The notes under the pieces are model-generated. The model had not been told where the DNA came from. It saw only the letters and a list, made by a program, of their open reading frames with translations, and did not search any database. Positions 1 to 10,872 of a stretch of DNA of 64,000 nt are shown here, in pieces. Source of the stretch: Athripsodes cinereus (Eukaryota; Arthropoda; Insecta; Trichoptera; Leptoceridae). The stretch lies in assembly GCA_947579605.1 (NCBI GenBank), contig OX388327.1, forward strand, positions 3,149,122 to 3,213,121, in the 5' to 3' direction. Each line of letters opens with the position of its first letter. The first letter of the stretch is position 1. The position numbers and the translations under genes were made by a program.

Positions 1-109
1 TTAATTCTACTTTCGTGTCAAAATCTTAAGTAGGTAGCGTATAAAATAATATGTTGAAATATGTCTTATACATACCTGTTGGATGTGATAAATATACAGA
101 GTTCTTTCC

Positions 110-245
110 ACGAATTCCTCCCAGTGACACTGTCTGGGAGCCATTTCACTTGTCAGGAGGTGCTCGGTGTTTTGTTCCTCTCTTGAGATTCATTTTCTTG
201 GAAGTTGGAGCTGTACAAGAGATGTTCAGCGATCTGGTGTAGATA
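110..245 (-). pseudogene. decayed LINE C-terminus
   Basis: Read on the minus strand, a short stretch gives EEQNTEHLLT, matching the C-terminal CxC...HLL...C zinc-knuckle region of jockey/I-type LINE proteins. The first cysteines are lost and stops surround it. A better-preserved relative lies at 21912-22054. Confidence 0.4.
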
Positions 246-249
246 AGTA

Positions 250-400
250 AAATGATCTTCAATATCACGCCGCTTCCCTTTCGGGGTAGGCAGAAAGGAT
301 CGAACGTCACTTACTCCTATCCTTGCATAAATACACATTTTGCTTCCGTCAGTGCTGTCATACGATTCCTCATGCACGCTCTCCTAATAATATATTATTG
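250..400 (-). repeat. probable retroelement 3'-UTR fragment
   Basis: The complementary strand contains a variant of the GCCTACCCC/GGGGTAGGC segment found in the 3' ends of the LINE family at 607-836 and 3855-3935. It has no reading frame and is adjacent to the LINE relic at 110-245. Family assignment is tentative. Confidence 0.3.
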
Positions 401-606
401 TATTTACGCGGCGGCAGAATTGCCATCCACACTTCTCAGCATTATACAACCAGATAAGTCTCCATATGATCAGTCATGGTCACACAAAAACTTAACAGTC
501 TAATGCCGGGAAAAATTCACCTATCCAGATATACAGGATATCAAAGGATTAGGCTCAGAACGCGGGTTCAAAATACCAGCATTGTGCCTGAAATATCTGT
601 GTTCAA

Positions 607-836
607 AAACTTTTTTACAATATTACTATACTATACTATACCCTCACGCCGTGTCCCAGGTGGGGTAGGCAGATAGAACGGAACGCCATATAGATCTATT
701 CTTACATACTTCTTTCGCTTCTTCTACATTCATCCAGTTTCTCATACATGCACGTCGATTTCTCTTACTCAGCACGCGTCCGTCCTTAAGAATTTTGTCC
801 ACGTGATCAAGCCACGTGGTTCTTGGACGTCCGTTT
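607..836 (-). mobile_element. 5'-truncated LINE 3' end with (TATAG)n tail
   Basis: On the minus strand this runs from the end of the coding region (GGACGTCC...TGGCTTGATCACGTGG, the GRPxxTWLDH region) through the 3' UTR (GGCGTTCCGTTC, CTACCCCACCTGGGA, CACGGCGTGAGGG) to a short simple tail of TATAG units at 622-640. It is the same family as 2507-3040 and 13532-13690. It also holds an intact copy of the GTATG-TAA-G site (complement of 702-704) into which the Harbinger at 3318 inserted in a sister LINE. Confidence 0.7.
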
Positions 837-840
837 ATTA

Positions 841-1260
841 TAATAGATTTTTGAATTTTAATGTAGGTACAAATTAACCGGTAAATCTAATAATTGTAAA
901 TTATTTATTAAAGATTTCAGAGTTACCCCTGTAGCTGACATGACTAAAGGTATATTATTATGATAGGCACTAACCTTATGTTTATATAATTATGTAGTTG
1001 TCTATATGTATGTTTGTATGTATGTGTGTAATAATATAGGTAACAAGGTCATAATGAAATATTGATTTTTTCAATAATAAAGTAACTCACCGCGTGGATA
1101 CAGTCTGTTTGGTGGAGGTAGACGGACAGAAAAATATTACCTAAATTTATAAATACATATATAATTATTCAAGTGGGAAAAACCTGAACAAATTGGTGAC
1201 GAAATGGCTCATCGTTACCTTACTTTGAAAAGGTTCTATCTACCTATAGCAATGTTTTGT
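841..1260. other. AT-rich spacer, nothing recognised
   Basis: No coding signal, TIR or RNA gene seen; short TATG/TGTATG microsatellite-like runs near 1000-1030 only. Confidence 0.4.
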
Positions 1261-1263
1261 GCT

Positions 1264-1542
1264 ATAGACCATTAAAGGATGACGTCACAGAAAAATCATT
1301 GAGGGGCATCAGGCATCCCAACACAACAGACGATTACGGTGTAATATTAGGTGGAACGCCTAAAGAATACCTTATAATCAAAAAAACTGTCAGTGTCGAT
1401 TTTGTTATTATTTTGTCGTCTGACTTTCTTTTTTTTCTCTTATGGCATAACATCTTACAAGGATGATTTGCGCAATCTGACTGTTTGCCCCCCAAGCAAA
1501 AGCAAATCCATAGACAAGACCACGTGACCTTTAATGGTCTAT
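1264..1542. mobile_element. TIR element (TAGACCATTAAAGG family), copy 1
   Basis: Ends are ATAGACCATTAAAGG and its inverse CCTTTAATGGTCTAT, a 15-bp perfect TIR. The second copy (32538-32804) retains the right end and is followed by TA, suggesting a TA target site. The interior includes a jockey-type 3'-terminal segment in minus orientation (stem-loop near 1443-1475), also present in copy 2, so that piece was acquired before the family spread or is part of it. No transposase. Confidence 0.6.
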
Positions 1543-1919
1543 GACAGTTTGAAGTTTGCAATTAATATAACTTTTTATATTTAAAAGTTATTAAAAAAAA
1601 TATGATTTAAACTATTTCACTATTTTTTCACTATTTTCACTATTTTAAAAAAAAATTTTTTTTCATATTGAATAATATTTTATGAAATAAAAAATACCTA
1701 AACATGCAGTAAGAACCTTGTTGGTCTGAATGGAGAGCTACAGCTAATTTGATAAGGTTCTATCTGCCAATAAAATGTTGTTAAATAAATATTATTATAA
1801 GCTCTTGGTATTACATGGAGAGGGGCAGAAGGGAGTCTGAGAGAGATCTGACGAACATAATACAATAACTTACAAACCCTTATGTTAATAATCCAACTCG
1901 CACGTACCTACTAAATGAT

Positions 1920-2142
1920 TTGACGTATGACGTGCTATTTTTATTATTTTTAATTGTTTTGATTCATAGTATTCAAGTGTGCATGAAAGAATTGTATTCT
2001 TTTATTATATTTTTGTATTTGTATTTTTTCTTAGTAGGTATTACCCCAGAATAGATTTTAGTCTAGTGGGGCAATAAATTCCATAATGTTGTTCTTTATG
2101 TTTTTATGTACTATTTTGGAATAAATAAATAAAAAAAAAAAT
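1920..2142 (+). repeat. possible LINE 3' UTR with A-rich tail
   Basis: The segment ends in GGAATAAATAAATAAAAAAAAAA (about 2118-2142), the AATAAATA type of tail seen on other LINEs here. No coding remnant is visible. Weakly supported. Confidence 0.3.
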
Positions 2143-2500
2143 TATACGTAAATATAACTAATAATTGTAAGTAAGCTACGATGTTTAGGACATTTACACA
2201 CAACAACAAACAATTAATTACAACAATGAATAAACCAATCAAGATCCCTTCTTTACCAACTAATAAACAGAAATTTAATAAGAATTTTGCGTTTGCTATC
2301 ATGAAACAATGAACGCACTATACATCTGGTTAGGTTCTCAGAATGAGGTGTGTGCTATTAAAATAATATGTACGTATGTATATATATATACCTAATTCTG
2401 CTTGTTATAGAATCAATATACCTACTGTAGCTACAGTTGTCATGGAATAGAAAATAATTACATATAGCGAAGTTTGCATATTTTTTCATGTACCAGGTAT
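2143..2500. other. AT-rich spacer, nothing recognised
   Basis: No supported feature; a short TATATATATA run lies near 2383. Confidence 0.35.
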
Positions 2501-2506
2501 TACTAG

Positions 2507-3040
2507 GGTTGGAAGATGCGACAAGGATATTGAAAGAAGAAAAGTGGCCGGTGCTAGGATGAACGGTGCACTTCGACCTGTTGTCAGCAATGACAATGTG
2601 TCGAACATGCCCAAATTGCTAGTGCACAATACCATCCTGGTATCGACACTTATGTATGCAAGCGAAACTTGATCGTGGTTGCAGATAAGTGGAATAAATG
2701 TTGTGGAGATGAGATCGCTGAGGAGAATGGTTGATAAAACGTTGTGTGATAGAGTGAGAAATGAGGATATCAGGAGAATGAGCGGATGTGAGAGGAGTGT
2801 TGTGGACAGAATGCGTGTAAATAAATTGAAATGGTTTGGTCATGTGGAACGAATGCACAATGAAAGGATGACGATAAGCATGTATTTATCTGAAAGTGGG
2901 GGTGTGAGGAAGCACGGACGTCCAAAAACAACGTGGCTTGACCACTTGGATCAAATTTTTAAGGATGGCTGCGTGTTGAGTAAGAGAAATCGACGTGCAT
3001 GAATGAGAAACTGGAAACTCGAATATAGAGGAAGCGAAAG
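2507..3040 (+). pseudogene. LINE reverse-transcriptase C-terminal tail
   Basis: Encodes the region downstream of the RT palm of a non-LTR retrotransposon. Readable in order: VSTLMYASET (normally followed by W; here a TGA at 2670-2672 replaces it), VEMRSLRRMVDKTLCDRVRN, LKWFGHVERM, GRPKTTWLDHLDQIF. This arrangement is common in endonuclease-encoding LINEs of the RTE-related type; the clade is inferred. It is 5' truncated. The LINE continues after two nested insertions (3041-3310 and 3318-3854) into its 3' UTR at 3855-3935. It contains GAG-TAA-GAGAAAT at 2978-2990, the empty version of the site used by the second Harbinger copy. Confidence 0.8.
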
Positions 3041-3310
3041 AATAATAATAATTATAAAATTTATTGCACAATAAGGAGCTTACATAATTATCAAGTTATA
3101 AAATACTGTGATACAAATAAATGATATGGTGCAATGGGCGAGTTTATCGCAGATGCAATATCTTCCAACTAACCCATCAATATAATAAATAAAATTAAAG
3201 AAATTTACACAAACATACTTATGAATATATAGATATTAAAATGAAAACACACATACACAATAAGATTTAAAAGATACATATTATATAGGTACATAGTTAA
3301 AATAAAGAAG
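3041..3310 (-). mobile_element. nested retroposon 3' end inside the LINE
   Basis: It interrupts LINE sequence between GCGAAAGAA and GTATGTAA, which are contiguous in the relatives at 13580-13597 and 700-715. The insert carries on its minus strand the TTGGAAGATATTGC...GCGATAAACTCGCCC 3'-UTR motif shared by many retroposons here (3127-3178). AAAGAA occurs at both borders and may be the TSD. Confidence 0.55.
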
Positions 3311-3317
3311 TATGTAA

Positions 3318-3854
3318 TGGGGTGTTCACATTTGGCGAATATCGCCAGCCGAATTTCAAAATATAACGCCAGGCGAAAAAACAAAATTCGCCGTACGCCC
3401 ATTGATCGTCACACCTGTTCACACAAGTCCACCGATATAGAAACGATCTGTCAGATGCGTTTTGATTTTGACACTGTTTTCAAAATGGCGTCGAGATGGA
3501 GATCGCGAAGTGTTTATTTTTAGTCGAAAATGTTATAGTAGAGGTTATAAGGCGCCTTTTAATTAAGGAAACAAACGCCACAAACCAACAACAAAGATAA
3601 CAGCTGTCACGAAGCGGAAAACATTTATAAAATTTATAGGTTATGAAGTTTTTACCATAGATATGAACGACGCGCACATCTGCGCATGCGCGAATCGTTC
3701 AATCTTCCGAAAATGTTGGAAGGTGGTCAACTCGAGACGATATCGTTTCTACTGGTTTTTATCGTTTCAGACTAGCTGTCATTTTGTTCACACGGTTCAA
3801 ATGGCTGGCGATATTTTGGTGCCTGGCGATATTCGCCAAAGTGAGAACACCACA
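3318..3854. mobile_element. non-autonomous PIF/Harbinger-type element, copy 1
   Basis: A 537-bp element flanked by TAA (3315-3317 and 3855-3857). Termini are TGGGGTGTTCACATTTGGCG and the inverse of TGTGGTGTTCTCACTTTGGC, imperfect TIRs of about 30 bp containing GCGAATATCGCCAG. A 3-bp TWA target site with G-rich TIRs fits PIF/Harbinger (Tourist-like). It sits in a LINE 3' UTR: removing it and one TAA restores the GTATGTAAG sequence found at 13590-13598. No transposase. A small frame of about 60 codons is conserved with copy 2, most likely through nucleotide similarity alone. Confidence 0.8.
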
Positions 3855-3935
3855 TAAGGATATATCTATATGGCGTTCTGTTCTCCCTGCCTACCCCACA
3901 TGGGACACGGCGTGAGGGTATAGATAGATAGACTT
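3855..3935 (+). repeat. LINE 3' UTR and (GATA)n tail
   Basis: The remaining 3' end of the LINE begun at 2507: GGCGTTCTGTTC, CTACCCCACATGGGA, CACGGCGTGAGGG and a TATAGATAGATAGA tail. Contiguous homology with 13592-13690 across the Harbinger insertion supports the join. Confidence 0.7.
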
Positions 3936-4600
3936 ATTTATAATCATCTCACTCATTTCATCTCATTCATAGAGAAGAAGCCAGCGTGCTCATGGAAATG
4001 CCGTAGTGGAATGAATGATAAAATACATAATACCTATCATTTGCGAATGTCCGTGATTAGATTAAAATATATTTGTAGCATTACCATACTTACAGTATTA
4101 GTAATTGTGGTAAAACAGCAAATATATATTATGTATAGATAGATATACGAGTACATCTATAGATATATGTATTATAATATAGTTATTATGGGTAATCCTG
4201 AAGGCTTGTCAGGTAATGAAAGCCTTGCGTCGTGACTGTGTGTAGTGTACACATGTAATATCTATGTACTAAACAAGAACAGACTGTTAGTCATAGCAAT
4301 GCTTACATCACTGTTGACTATAAAACCATCACCTCACATCATAATATCATCATGCTGTAGAGATAATGATATTATCATACATAATAGTAAATATGAATGT
4401 TATTTTTGGAACATAAAAGTCGTGTTTATGGTATTTAATAATAATAATATAATCTATGGATTGTTTTTGACATCATTTTTCTTTATTTTGTTTTCATTTG
4501 TCTCATTATTAATTATTATTAAACATTTCCGCTTTTTGCATATTGTATTCAGCAGGGCTCACAAAGAAAATGCAGATTTATTTTTTGCTTATTAGACACG
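3936..4600. other. AT-rich spacer, nothing recognised
   Basis: Translation frames here are AT-rich and of low complexity; no homology or TIR recognised. Confidence 0.35.
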
Positions 4601-4604
4601 AAGC

Positions 4605-4870
4605 CGTCATATGTTTTATAAAATTCATTCGTTCAACATGCCCAAACCATCGTAACTTACATATATTTACGCGCATTCTATCCACTACACTCTTTTTGTA
4701 TCATTCTTCAAATATCCTCATTCTTCACTTTATCACACAATGTTTTACCAACCATTCTTCTCAAGGTTCACTTCTCCACTGCATTTATTTCACTTTCGTC
4801 CTTCTTCTTTCTGTTTTTCAGGCAAGGCACCCGAAATTGAGGAATTATGCCTATATATACTCACCGCTGT
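4605..4870 (-). pseudogene. decayed copy of the 2507 LINE family
   Basis: Complement of the same RT-tail region as 2507-3040: antisense translation of both loci gives related peptides (the RVRNED / VVDRMR / GH region), with stops and small indels here. No 3' end seen. Confidence 0.5.
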
Positions 4871-5384
4871 GAGTACGTCACCTTAGCGTAGTGGGTATTT
4901 ATTAATACATAGTAACTACCGTTTCAGTCGCCACGTGCGGCAAGTACAGCTCAAGGGCATTGGAATCAATGAACTTTCGTCCTTCTTCAACCACGTCCAT
5001 TTCTTCTATTGCAATAATGGCGGTTTCGCCGTTATTCCAAACACACTCGATAAAACATAAAACAATATTTTTTTATGCCTGTATGAATCATGATGCACAG
5101 TTTATTGAATCATAATAATTATTATTCATATTGCCAAATCTTATAAATTTCATGGACAGAATCAAAATTAATTTGGCTATAAAGGTTATGTACTTAATGT
5201 AGATAAAATCTAATACATAGTTTGAAATAACTTAGCTGTGCAGAGATTTTGACCTCCAATATTTTTAATTGTATGAAATATGTATTTAGTACATATATAA
5301 GGGGTTCACATGCAATGTCACATACATAGATCAAAAACATAGAAATTGAGAGAACAGCACATTTTTATTTCAACTTGAAGTGTT
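4871..5384. other. spacer, nothing recognised
   Basis: No coding signal or repeat boundary that I can support. Confidence 0.3.
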
Positions 5385-5585
5385 TTTCATGGAGCACTCG
5401 GAAAAGAGTCATCAATTATTTTCCGCAAGTTTTTGAGTGTCCTGTAAAAGGCAGGTGTTCGGAGAAATAAAGATATTTTACATCTTAAATTCAACCCATC
5501 CTGGATGACTCGTTTTCTTGTTGGCACGGAGAGGACAGCTTGCATGTTTATTCAACGCAACTGGAATGCTGGATATTGTATGATA
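5385..5585 (+). repeat. retroposon 3' region, (TAG)n-tailed family
   Basis: Shares the ordered blocks GCAAGTTTTTGAGTGTCCTG, AAAAGGCAGGTGTTCG, ACCCATCCTGGATGA, GGCACGGAGAGGACAGCTTG and CATGTTTATT with 47165-47412 (plus) and 49457-49730, 51472-51735 and 51813-52048 (minus). The tail is missing from this copy. Confidence 0.6.
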
Positions 5586-5599
5586 TGACGTGATGTTAT

Positions 5600-5740
5600 A
5601 TTTTGTTTTACTTATTTATTCATTCTTTAATATAAATACAATTTTATAGAAAAATAGCATTCAAATTAGATATTTTCAATATGTATTAGAGTTTATCGCA
5701 AAGGCTCGATCTCTTCTAACTAACCCAAAATATAGTAGGT
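5600..5740 (-). repeat. retroposon 3' end
   Basis: Complement of GGGTTAGTTAGAAGAGATCG...GCGATAAACTC, the 3'-UTR motif found at about nine places here. The TTTATTTATTCATTC block at its left is the complement of an AATAAATA tail. Confidence 0.5.
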
Positions 5741-5794
5741 ACATACAGTGTAGTTGTAGTGTTTTTCATACTAAATCAGTTTTTTAAAGAGATT

Positions 5795-5905
5795 TTTTTT
5801 TATTTATTCAAAAAAAAAATGGGCAACATACAAATAAAATTTTACACAATATAATATAATAAAGATTCAACATAATTATTGTACTCAATCAGTCCATCTT
5901 TGATT
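5795..5905 (-). repeat. retroposon 3' end (ATGGGCAACATAC family)
   Basis: Closely matches the nested insert inside the LINE at 17006-17150: a T-run, ATTCAAAAAAAAAATGGGCAACATAC, an AAATTTTACACAA block and CCATCTTTGA. Orientation is inferred from the T-run at its left. Confidence 0.45.
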
Positions 5906-6240
5906 TCATGGTTTTTTTTTAAACTGCCAGCACAATGCAAAACACAGAAAGAAATAAAATAAAAACAAAACAAATAAATACCTACTTCATTCCTGTCTAA
6001 TGTGGCTCTTGAAAAGGCCAAAAAAATCTTGAGAATAGATTCGGATTTTCACTATATTGATTAACTACAGTGTGGCCAATCAAAATCCGAGTACCTATTC
6101 ATAATTAAATATATTTGAAAATTGGAATAATGTGCCTTTGCATGTGAACCCATCATTTAACCGTTTAAGGCAATTTAGTAATTAAAGTATTGTTTAATAG
6201 TATTAATAAAGAAATATTTTATAGCGAATTGACCTCATCA

Positions 6241-6420
6241 ACATCTAATATATAAAATTCTCGTGTCACGGTGTTTGTTATCATACTTCTCCGAAACGGC
6301 TGGACCGACTTTGATGAAATTTTGTGTGCTTATCGGGTAGGTCTGAGAATCGACCAACATCTATTTTTCATACCCCTAAATGTTAAGGGTGGTCCACCCT
6401 GATTTTTTATTTTATTTTTT
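6241..6420 (+). repeat. Helitron-like or related 5' end
   Basis: Begins ATCTAATATATAAAATTCTC, then CGTGTCACGGTGTTTG, TCCGAAACGGCTGGACCGA, TGAAATTTTGTGTG and GGTAGGTCTGAGAATCG. Insect genomes carry this as a very common dispersed repeat start. The initial TC after an A suits a Helitron, but no matching 3' end is seen, so the class is uncertain. Confidence 0.4.
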
Positions 6421-6439
6421 GGACAATTTATTTATATTC

Positions 6440-6655
6440 TTAGTTCCGCCCAATGATAGTTGGCCAAAAAGAGCACTGTTCTTCCGTCCGCAAGGGTTCC
6501 GTCGGGCCGGGCGTCCCTCTTTCACAATACACCGTTCCTATGACAACGACATCAGAGCGCAGGGAATGTCTTGGAAAGAGGTGACGCAATTGGCGCAGAG
6601 ACGCTCTGAATGGAGGAGGCTGGTTTCTGCCCTGTGCTCCCAAGAGGAGCGTTGA
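6440..6655 (+). pseudogene. LINE C-terminal fragment
   Basis: An open frame encoding RRAGRPSFTIHRSYDNDIRA then GMSWKEVTQLAQRRSEWRRL and a stop at 6653-6655. The GRP...W...A..R..WR pattern is the usual end of endonuclease-type LINE proteins. 5' truncated, and more GC-rich than its flanks. A decayed relative occurs near 35575-35635. Confidence 0.6.
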
Positions 6656-6659
6656 GGGC

Positions 6660-7186
6660 GATGGTGATGACTTAGTTCCGGAGTGATGTCCGTATTGACA
6701 ACACTCCGACAGACACTTTACTAGCGCTCCATTCCTCTTATCTCTTCATCCTTTTAACGCATTCTGAGTCTCATTTGAGGAAATGTCGTGATGAAAAGAA
6801 TGAATGAGTCAAACCTTTGTGTCTTAATAAACACAAAAACATTTTAAAATAATTATCTTAAGCGCAAGGCCGCAATCTCAACTCAAAACAATCATTATTT
6901 TGTACACAAATTATTTATTTATTTACGTCAGTATACAGGATAGGATGTACAGTCCAGCGAACACAGCATTATTGTGTATGTACAACAACAACGACAACAG
7001 ACTGAATAATGAGCCTCATCGCTGTAATATATTATGTACCTATACAGTCTACTAGAATTATTATTACCAAACCTCGTTGTTTTCCTTCAAGGTCTAATAG
7101 ACAAATTAATAACAATAACAAAAAAATATTATGATCTTAAAATTAAGAGATTTTTGATGTATCTACATTGTAATAAAAACGCCAAA
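6660..7186. other. spacer, nothing recognised
   Basis: AT-rich; no feature supported. Confidence 0.3.
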
Positions 7187-7188
7187 TA

Positions 7189-7714
7189 CAGTCGATTCCG
7201 CTTAATTGGGACACCGCTTAATCGGGACAGCCGCTTATTTGGGGCAAATCTCAAAGAACAGAAACCAAACCAAGAAACCAATAGTAAATTTATATGTTTA
7301 ATTGGGACAGTAAATTTAAGATAACAGCACATATTATGTTACACATATTCTCAAGAAAAAATATGTACAAAGAATTCTCATTTTTGCATTGAATTAAATT
7401 GTATGTACCTACCCATTTATTATTTTAATTAGGATTTTTTTTTTCTTAAACGTTTATATTACATATTTGTATTTCATATGATAATTTATATTACCTACCT
7501 ATATGTAATTTACAGTTTTCAAGAGTTTATAAAATTAAATTATTGAAAAAAAATATGCATTGTTATTTTATGTGTTTATTACTGGTTAATGGCCTTAGTT
7601 GCCAAAACCAAATAAATTAATGAAAAAAATGTGAACTTCGCTTAATTAGGACAGCCGCTTAATTGGGACAAAATGCTCAAGTCCCGATGTGTCCCAATTA
7701 AGCGGAATCGACTG
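7189..7714. mobile_element. pogo/Tc1-mariner-type MITE, copy 1
   Basis: A 526-bp element flanked by TA (7187-7188, 7715-7716). The TIR CAGTCGATTCCGCTTAAT occurs as an exact inverse at the right end (ending ATTAAGCGGAATCGACTG). Next to each end lie further copies of GCCGCTTAATTGGGACA, so the subterminal regions are repeated transposase-site-like motifs. The TA target and CAG terminus fit pogo/Tigger-like elements. No transposase. Copy 2 is at 53386-53957 in the same orientation. Confidence 0.8.
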
Positions 7715-7828
7715 TATTAGAAAAACTAATTGTACCTATAGGATGTCGAAATGTTGCGGCCGTTTGCAGTATTGTTCATGCGAATCTTACATAAGTTTGA
7801 ATTTAATGAAATGAAAAAACAATGCTCT

Positions 7829-7851
7829 TCTCTCTCTCTCTCTGTCTCTCT
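7829..7851. repeat. (TC)n microsatellite
   Basis: A run of CT dinucleotides with one G interruption. Confidence 0.9.
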
Positions 7852-7874
7852 CAATACGAAGCAATATCTTCGTA

Positions 7875-8105
7875 CCTACTACTTACCTACTTCCGATGGC
7901 CGAACAGCCCTTATAGGACCTTCGCCTCCGAAACAATAGATCTCCAAGTCTTTCTATCTTGAGCAATGGAATTCCAGTCGTCTTCAGCATTGAGCTCCTC
8001 TAGATCTCGGTTGATGTTATGTAACAATCTTTGTCTTTGTCTGCCTAACGGTCTTCTGCCCTCGGGTATACCCTGCAGAATATCTTTAGTCAAATACATC
8101 GTAGT
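7875..8105 (-). pseudogene. LINE C-terminus, (AAGT)n-tailed family, copy 1
   Basis: Minus strand reads RRPLGRQRQRLLHNINRDLE, then DDWNSIAQDRKTWRSIVSEA. The better-bounded copy at 35089-35424 has the same protein end and an AAGTAAGTAAGT tail; the complement of that tail is visible here as ACTACTTACCTACTTCC at 7877-7893. Confidence 0.7.
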
Positions 8106-8224
8106 AGAAATATTTTTATTTTTATGAAATTCTACTACCTAAACACCAACACAGTGAAATAAAGAATTTTCCTTAGCAACACAAACATACAAAAAGACAA
8201 CATTAAATCATTTCCTGATAAAAA

Positions 8225-8372
8225 AGATTATAAAAATATGAATCAATTCAAAATATACATATAAGTCGCAGAGCGTCGAGCTGAGGTGTTCAGAAATATT
8301 CAAATTAATTCACAAATTGCGAGTTTATCACAGTACCTATAGCAATATCTTCCAACTAACACGATTATTAAT
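8225..8372 (-). repeat. retroposon 3' region
   Basis: Minus strand contains GTTAGTTGGAAGATATTGC and GTGATAAACTCGCAA, the common 3'-UTR motif, and shares the GCAGAGCGTCGAGCTGAGGT block with 10355-10385. Confidence 0.45.
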
Positions 8373-8404
8373 CTATTTTTTATATAATTCCCCTGCTGTC
8401 GCCA

Positions 8405-8452
8405 GTGGCGTAGTTCGAGGTGTCTGTTAAAATTCTTCTAAAGACGCCACTG
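8405..8452. repeat. tiny hAT remnant
   Basis: CAGTGGCGTAG and its inverse GACGCCACTG are 48 bp apart. The same ends bound the larger hAT at 25912-26388. No TSD recognised. Confidence 0.3.
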
Positions 8453-8459
8453 TAAATAT

Positions 8460-9030
8460 ATACGTGGCAATTATTTATAGTTTACACACGAAAAATGATG
8501 AAACAATACACATTTTAATAATTCCAAACTAATATTGTGTCTAAATGAGGATGCTCATCGAAATATTTTATCTTGTTCATGTGTACATCTGTACTTATGT
8601 ACATTGTACTTATTTGTGTAGTTTGTGACAACTTCCGTTCACTTAAATTGATTCTGACACTCATCTAGTGATAAAAAAATCTTTAAATATAGACATGTTT
8701 GAAAACATATCCTAGTATGGCCCGATCTAAGGTTGGGAGGGGCAAATAACCAGAGCGACAAAAATGAGGGGCAGAAAAAATCATGCCCCAGGGGAACCGA
8801 ATTTCAATATAATAATTGTGATAATATACTTAAGCAAAATCGAAGAGATTGTAAAGCATTTCAAATTCCTTTACCTTTTTGAAAATCTGGCTAGAGAAAT
8901 TTTGATGTCGGGGAAATCATCTAATTTCGGAATCTCAAATATCTGGAAATGTGGCAATTTCATCATCTAAGGCTCCTATAGAGAGAACAGCGTAGAAATC
9001 GAAACCAAGGCTATTCCATTTAGACATAAT
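8460..9030. other. spacer with unclassified decayed repeat
   Basis: 8700-8970 resembles the TTTCAAATTCCT...GAAAATCTGGC segments inside the hAT elements at 26685, 31683 and 58215, but no ends are recognised. Confidence 0.3.
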
Positions 9031-9039
9031 GACAATCTA

Positions 9040-9245
9040 CACTGAGAAAAATACTCACAACGAATCAATGCTACGTACATTGATTCGTTGGTAAATTACA
9101 AATCATTGTAATTTACCAACGATTTGTTTGCGAAAAGTTAATATTATTGATTCGTACTAATTAATCGTTTGTACTATCTCTGATCCTAATCTGATACTAC
9201 GTACCAATGATTCGTTGTGAAATTTCGTTAGTATTTTTCTCAGTA
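9040..9245. mobile_element. TA-flanked MITE
   Basis: Ends CACTGAGAAAAATACT and the inverse AGTATTTTTCTCAGTA, flanked by TA on both sides. The interior is rich in nested inverted motifs (GATTCGTTGGTAAATTAC and its inverse around 9083-9120). A 55-bp fragment of the same family lies at 12188-12241. Confidence 0.6.
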
Positions 9246-9249
9246 TAGT

Positions 9250-10225
9250 CACCCCGTCCACGACATCTCTAATACAATATTAAGAATTTCGTTCTTTTAG
9301 GCGAGACAAAAATATAATATTTACTCCTACAGCAATCTTCTTTGAGTGTGATGTCATGTTGTCATTCCATCTGCTTTCATTTTGAAATACCTGCCTGGCT
9401 GTCTTTGTTGACACAACTCCTCTGCATTCTGAATTCAATCAATTATTCTCTAAATAATTCTCAGCTATAACTTATTATCTTTTCCTGGCGTTACCGAGTA
9501 AAATAACTACTTGTTTATAAAAATGTTTAATAATTATTATAGTCTATATTGTTGCTTCCACGCTGCTGAGAATCGTGATCTGAATACATCTATTATCATT
9601 GATTACATTTTACACGCTACTACCAATTATTATTGTATAATAATAAAAGTAGGCAATGTTTTATACAAATATCTATATTCATGTATAAATGTTGCTTGAT
9701 ACAGTCAGTAGCTACGATATAAATTAATACTTCTTTAACAGTTTTTATTATGTCTATACGAAAATCGTGCGATATGCATTAAGATACATAGACCCAAGTA
9801 CAAGAAAAAGATACTTTTATATAAGTAGTCACAATCGAGGAATAACTATTATTTATATGTAAAGTAAAGAATGTTAAAGCGCTGAGACAAAGTAAAGCAG
9901 TTAAAAACTGATGCCCAATTAGGTAGATTTTATATGATAAGAATGGCACAGAGGAATTGGGAATGTTACCTAGGTTTAAAGAGTACTCTTAACCAAGCTT
10001 AAGTCGATTCATAAGCATCGAAACTCTGTGTTGTGCACTCCTTAAAGAAGTTCACATATTATGTATGTTTATCATATACAACATACCTACCTGGTTAACA
10101 CCTATTCAAATAGGTTGACTATGGATGAGTGTAATCAATTGGAATGATTAATCTGGAGTGGCTCAAAATATGTTTATTTTTTGTGTTTTTAAATGCTGTT
10201 CAATAAACGAATGAATAAATAAATA
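9250..10225. other. spacer, nothing recognised
   Basis: About 1 kb of AT-rich sequence without supported gene, TIR or LINE tail. Confidence 0.35.
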
Positions 10226-10229
10226 CGGA

Positions 10230-10640
10230 TTCATTTAGGTACTTCCTCTACGCAGAGAAGCATACACATAAATAAAATATAAGAACAATAAAGCATTTAC
10301 AGATAAAAAGAGCATAAAAAAGCAATATAAAATAATTATACACATTCATTTATATACACAGTACAGAGCGCCGGGCTGAAGTATCCAGAAACATTAATTG
10401 GGTATTTAGGACGGCGGCAACCCGAGGGCCGCCAATACCGGAGCCATCGATGAATACGCTTCCTTCCCCAGACCTAAGACTCTCCACCAAGGGAAAAAGG
10501 ACAGCACAAAGACGAAGTAACGAGTTTGACTGCGACATCTACAATCACATAAGGTAAAATCAACTATCGAGCTCCTCTAGGAAAGCCGGGGGTGAACCCG
10601 GCTCACGTAAAACTCTTTTTGGTCAACTGCTATTGGACAT
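10230..10640 (-). repeat. probable LINE 3' region
   Basis: Noticeably GC-richer than its flanks. Minus strand holds a 62-codon frame with FIDGSGIGGPRVAAV, which I do not recognise, followed by CAGCCCGGCGCTCTGTAC, shared with the retroposon at 8225. Interpreted as LINE 3' sequence; the frame need not be coding. Confidence 0.4.
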
Positions 10641-10872
10641 TTACGAAACATGACCGAGCCATAGTTAGGTACAATCTTAAGGTAAATGAATCGTTTCTAT
10701 TCTTCTGAAGGTCATCGACTCGTTTGCGAGTAATTTAGGAAGGTACTAAATGAATCAATCGTAAAAAGAACACGTTATAACATTATTGACATCCGTCCAT
10801 TATGTATTCATTTTAAGAACAATTATTATACCTACTTCTTATTTTATTTTTGCTGAGTTCTAAGGTCTATGT

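Noticed and set aside
3663..3857. About 60-codon frame conserved between the two Harbinger copies
   Set aside because: The copies are near-identical at DNA level throughout, so shared translation carries no evidence of coding.
4245..4872. Overlapping frames of 116 and 109 codons
   Set aside because: The second is the antisense of a decayed LINE; the first is AT-rich with no motif.
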